A stretch of DNA of 30,786 nucleotides from Mucidula mucida (lineage: Eukaryota > Basidiomycota > Agaricomycetes > Agaricales > Physalacriaceae). Numbering within the stretch: position 1 is the first letter of the stretch; every line of letters begins with the position of its first letter. Shown one piece after another: positions 29,571 through 30,786 of this stretch. The translations under genes were made by a program, and so were the position numbers. Under the pieces are notes generated by a model. It was not told the origin of the DNA and did not search any database. It worked only from the letters and a program-made list of their open reading frames with translations. Location of the stretch: positions 1 to 30,786 of the forward strand of contig JADNYV010000414.1 in NCBI GenBank assembly GCA_015501055.1, in the 5' to 3' direction.

Positions 29571-30786
29571 TTATCTTACATCTGAACGGATACCGATGTC
29601 TAGGAGATTCGTATCAGCGCGTATCCTAGAGAGAACTAAACCAGCGACGTACGAAACAAATTCACCACCGTACGCAATGTCATCAACGAGAATCGTTTCC
29701 CCATTCTCGTCCACGGCATTCGACATTGTGAACGCCCACAGTAAGGACGAGATAACGTTATACGCCGTATCAAGAGAAAGGAATCGTCCTGGACATATCC
29801 TTCGGAACGTGGTGAGCTGACTCCGCCTGGAAGGACAAAGGATTTGAAGGTACCTTCTCCCGAACCCAAATGCACCACTGGTCGTGGGGCTCGGTTCAGG
29901 ATTATCGCCTAGAAAGCGGTCGGGGTTGAACGTCTCCGGAGCCTTGTAGACTCCCTCGTCTTGCATGATGGCCCTTTACGACGATATGCATCAACAAACC
30001 CACAAAGATTTGTCGGAGCCTTACCATACATTCGGCATGATAATCGAACCTGTGCGAAAGCATCCAGACGCTGTACACGGATGAAGAGAGCGCGACAACA
30101 CACCGGCAGGTACGAAATAGCCATCATAAACATCATCAGCTTTGCTGTAAGGGCCATAGCTAAATAATAAGTCGTCATTCGTTACGCACTTCACAGTCGT
30201 CGAAGAGCATGTACCAAGCGGAGTCACTGGACGCCATCTGAAAGACTCGAGGAGAATGGCTTGTATATATGGAAGCTTAGGCCTGTCGTCGAAAATTGGA
30301 AGGCGCTGACGACCGACGACCTCGTCCAATTCTGCCAGGGCGCGGCGCTGCACCTCGGGGTGATTCACCATCGCCATGATCATCGTCAAAAGGATCACAT
30401 ATGACTACGGAGAACGTCAATTTGTCTAAATGAGGGGATGCTTCGACGACTGACCGTGTCGGCGCCAGCTTGACAAACAAACTGAGTTCAAGATAGTTCG
30501 GTTATTCATGCAGAAACGGCGTACCACTGAATGCGGCCCCAGCAACATCCCTTAGCTCAGCTTCACCAAAATCCGGAGGACTCGATGCGTTCGGAGTTTC
30601 TCCGAGATTCACACTCACAAACCGAGGGTGCGCAGTGCGTCGTCGTTCTTCAAAATAGATGTTTCTAGGGAAGCGAATTATAAATATATAAGTGAGACAT
30701 GAACGCTGTATTTCAAAGCTTCCTCAAAAGGTACGTTGCGCATGGCCATGGAGGCCTCGACACTTTCTTTCGCCAGTCTTTGGTGC
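29571..30786 (-). CDS. cytochrome P450, C-terminal part (5' end outside window)
   Basis: Heme-thiolate monooxygenase, oxidising a small molecule at the ER membrane with electrons from P450 reductase. Exons on the minus strand, 5' to 3': a partial exon at the window edge (LAKESVEASMAMRNVPFEEA, donor unresolved), 30664-30525, 30468-30455, 30404-30190, 30144-30104, 30049-30025, 29973-29854, 29799-29571. I-helix AGADT is encoded by the 14-nt exon plus one preceding base. ExxR is ESFRW, preceded by RLPIFDDRPKLPYIQAILL. DVYDGYFVPAG and PETFNPDRFLGDN follow; the heme loop FGFGRRICPGRF is split by the last intron. The meander segment PLGTCSSTT lacks the usual Pro-His, perhaps a small lesion. Otherwise frames hold from 30664 to the stop at 29571. 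Substrate unknown; the neighbouring truncated P450 suggests a P450 cluster. Confidence 0.85.
30455..30468 (-). other. 14-nt microexon of the P450 gene
   Basis: CTGGCGCCGACACG between introns 30405-30454 and 30469-30524. With the preceding G it encodes AGADT, the oxygen-activating I-helix motif. The phases on both sides require it. Confidence 0.75.

Overview
The window is nuclear DNA of a filamentous basidiomycete, most likely an agaricomycete. Host genes are split by many 45-60 nt introns with fungal splice signals. The gene content (MFS transporter, GMC oxidoreductase, clustered cytochrome P450s, Hel2/ZNF598-type RING E3) and the retroelement families fit that group. No rRNA, tRNA, CRISPR or bacterial-type operon was seen. 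About two thirds of the window is mobile DNA at different stages of decay.

Layout, left to right. (1) 2-924: decayed 3' end of a GMC oxidoreductase gene. (2) 1799-3892: intact 12-exon MFS transporter of 506 aa, with a 16-nt microexon and one GC-AG intron. (3) about 4255-13383: a decayed DIRS-like tyrosine-recombinase retrotransposon (Gag with zinc knuckles, RT, RNase H, tyrosine recombinase). Its RT is split at 6234-10584 by a chromodomain Ty3/gypsy element (family A, copy A1, minus strand) with a perfect 5-bp target duplication GGGCA. (4) 13777-16135, minus strand: intact six-exon Hel2/ZNF598 gene of 704 aa. (5) about 16391-17040: 3' end of a LINE relic, followed by 1.5 kb of AT-rich DNA with nothing recognisable. 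(6) 18528-20983: a second, truncated family A copy (A2). (7) 20984-27834: a 6.85-kb Ty3/gypsy element of a different family (B, plus strand) with 313-bp LTRs, an intact Gag ORF, a -1 frameshift signal and a Pol whose integrase is broken. (8) 27835-30786, minus strand: the 5' end of a P450 gene cut off exactly at the B LTR, a small unidentified gene, and most of a second P450 gene that runs off the window.

How it fits together: intact host genes sit between nested retroelements. The retroelements show a consistent signature of CpG transition: eight of nine differences between the B LTRs, and many CGA-to-TGA stops in A and DIRS. This is what deamination of methylated CpG would leave. The most unusual structure is the A2-B composite. 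B's left LTR end abuts the interior of A2, B's right LTR end abuts a P450 exon, and the two outer ends of the composite are flanked by the same 5 bp (CCGCC). Two A copies share integrase stop codons, suggesting spread of an already defective lineage. Exon coordinates are my own reading of splice sites and frames, not the output of an aligner.
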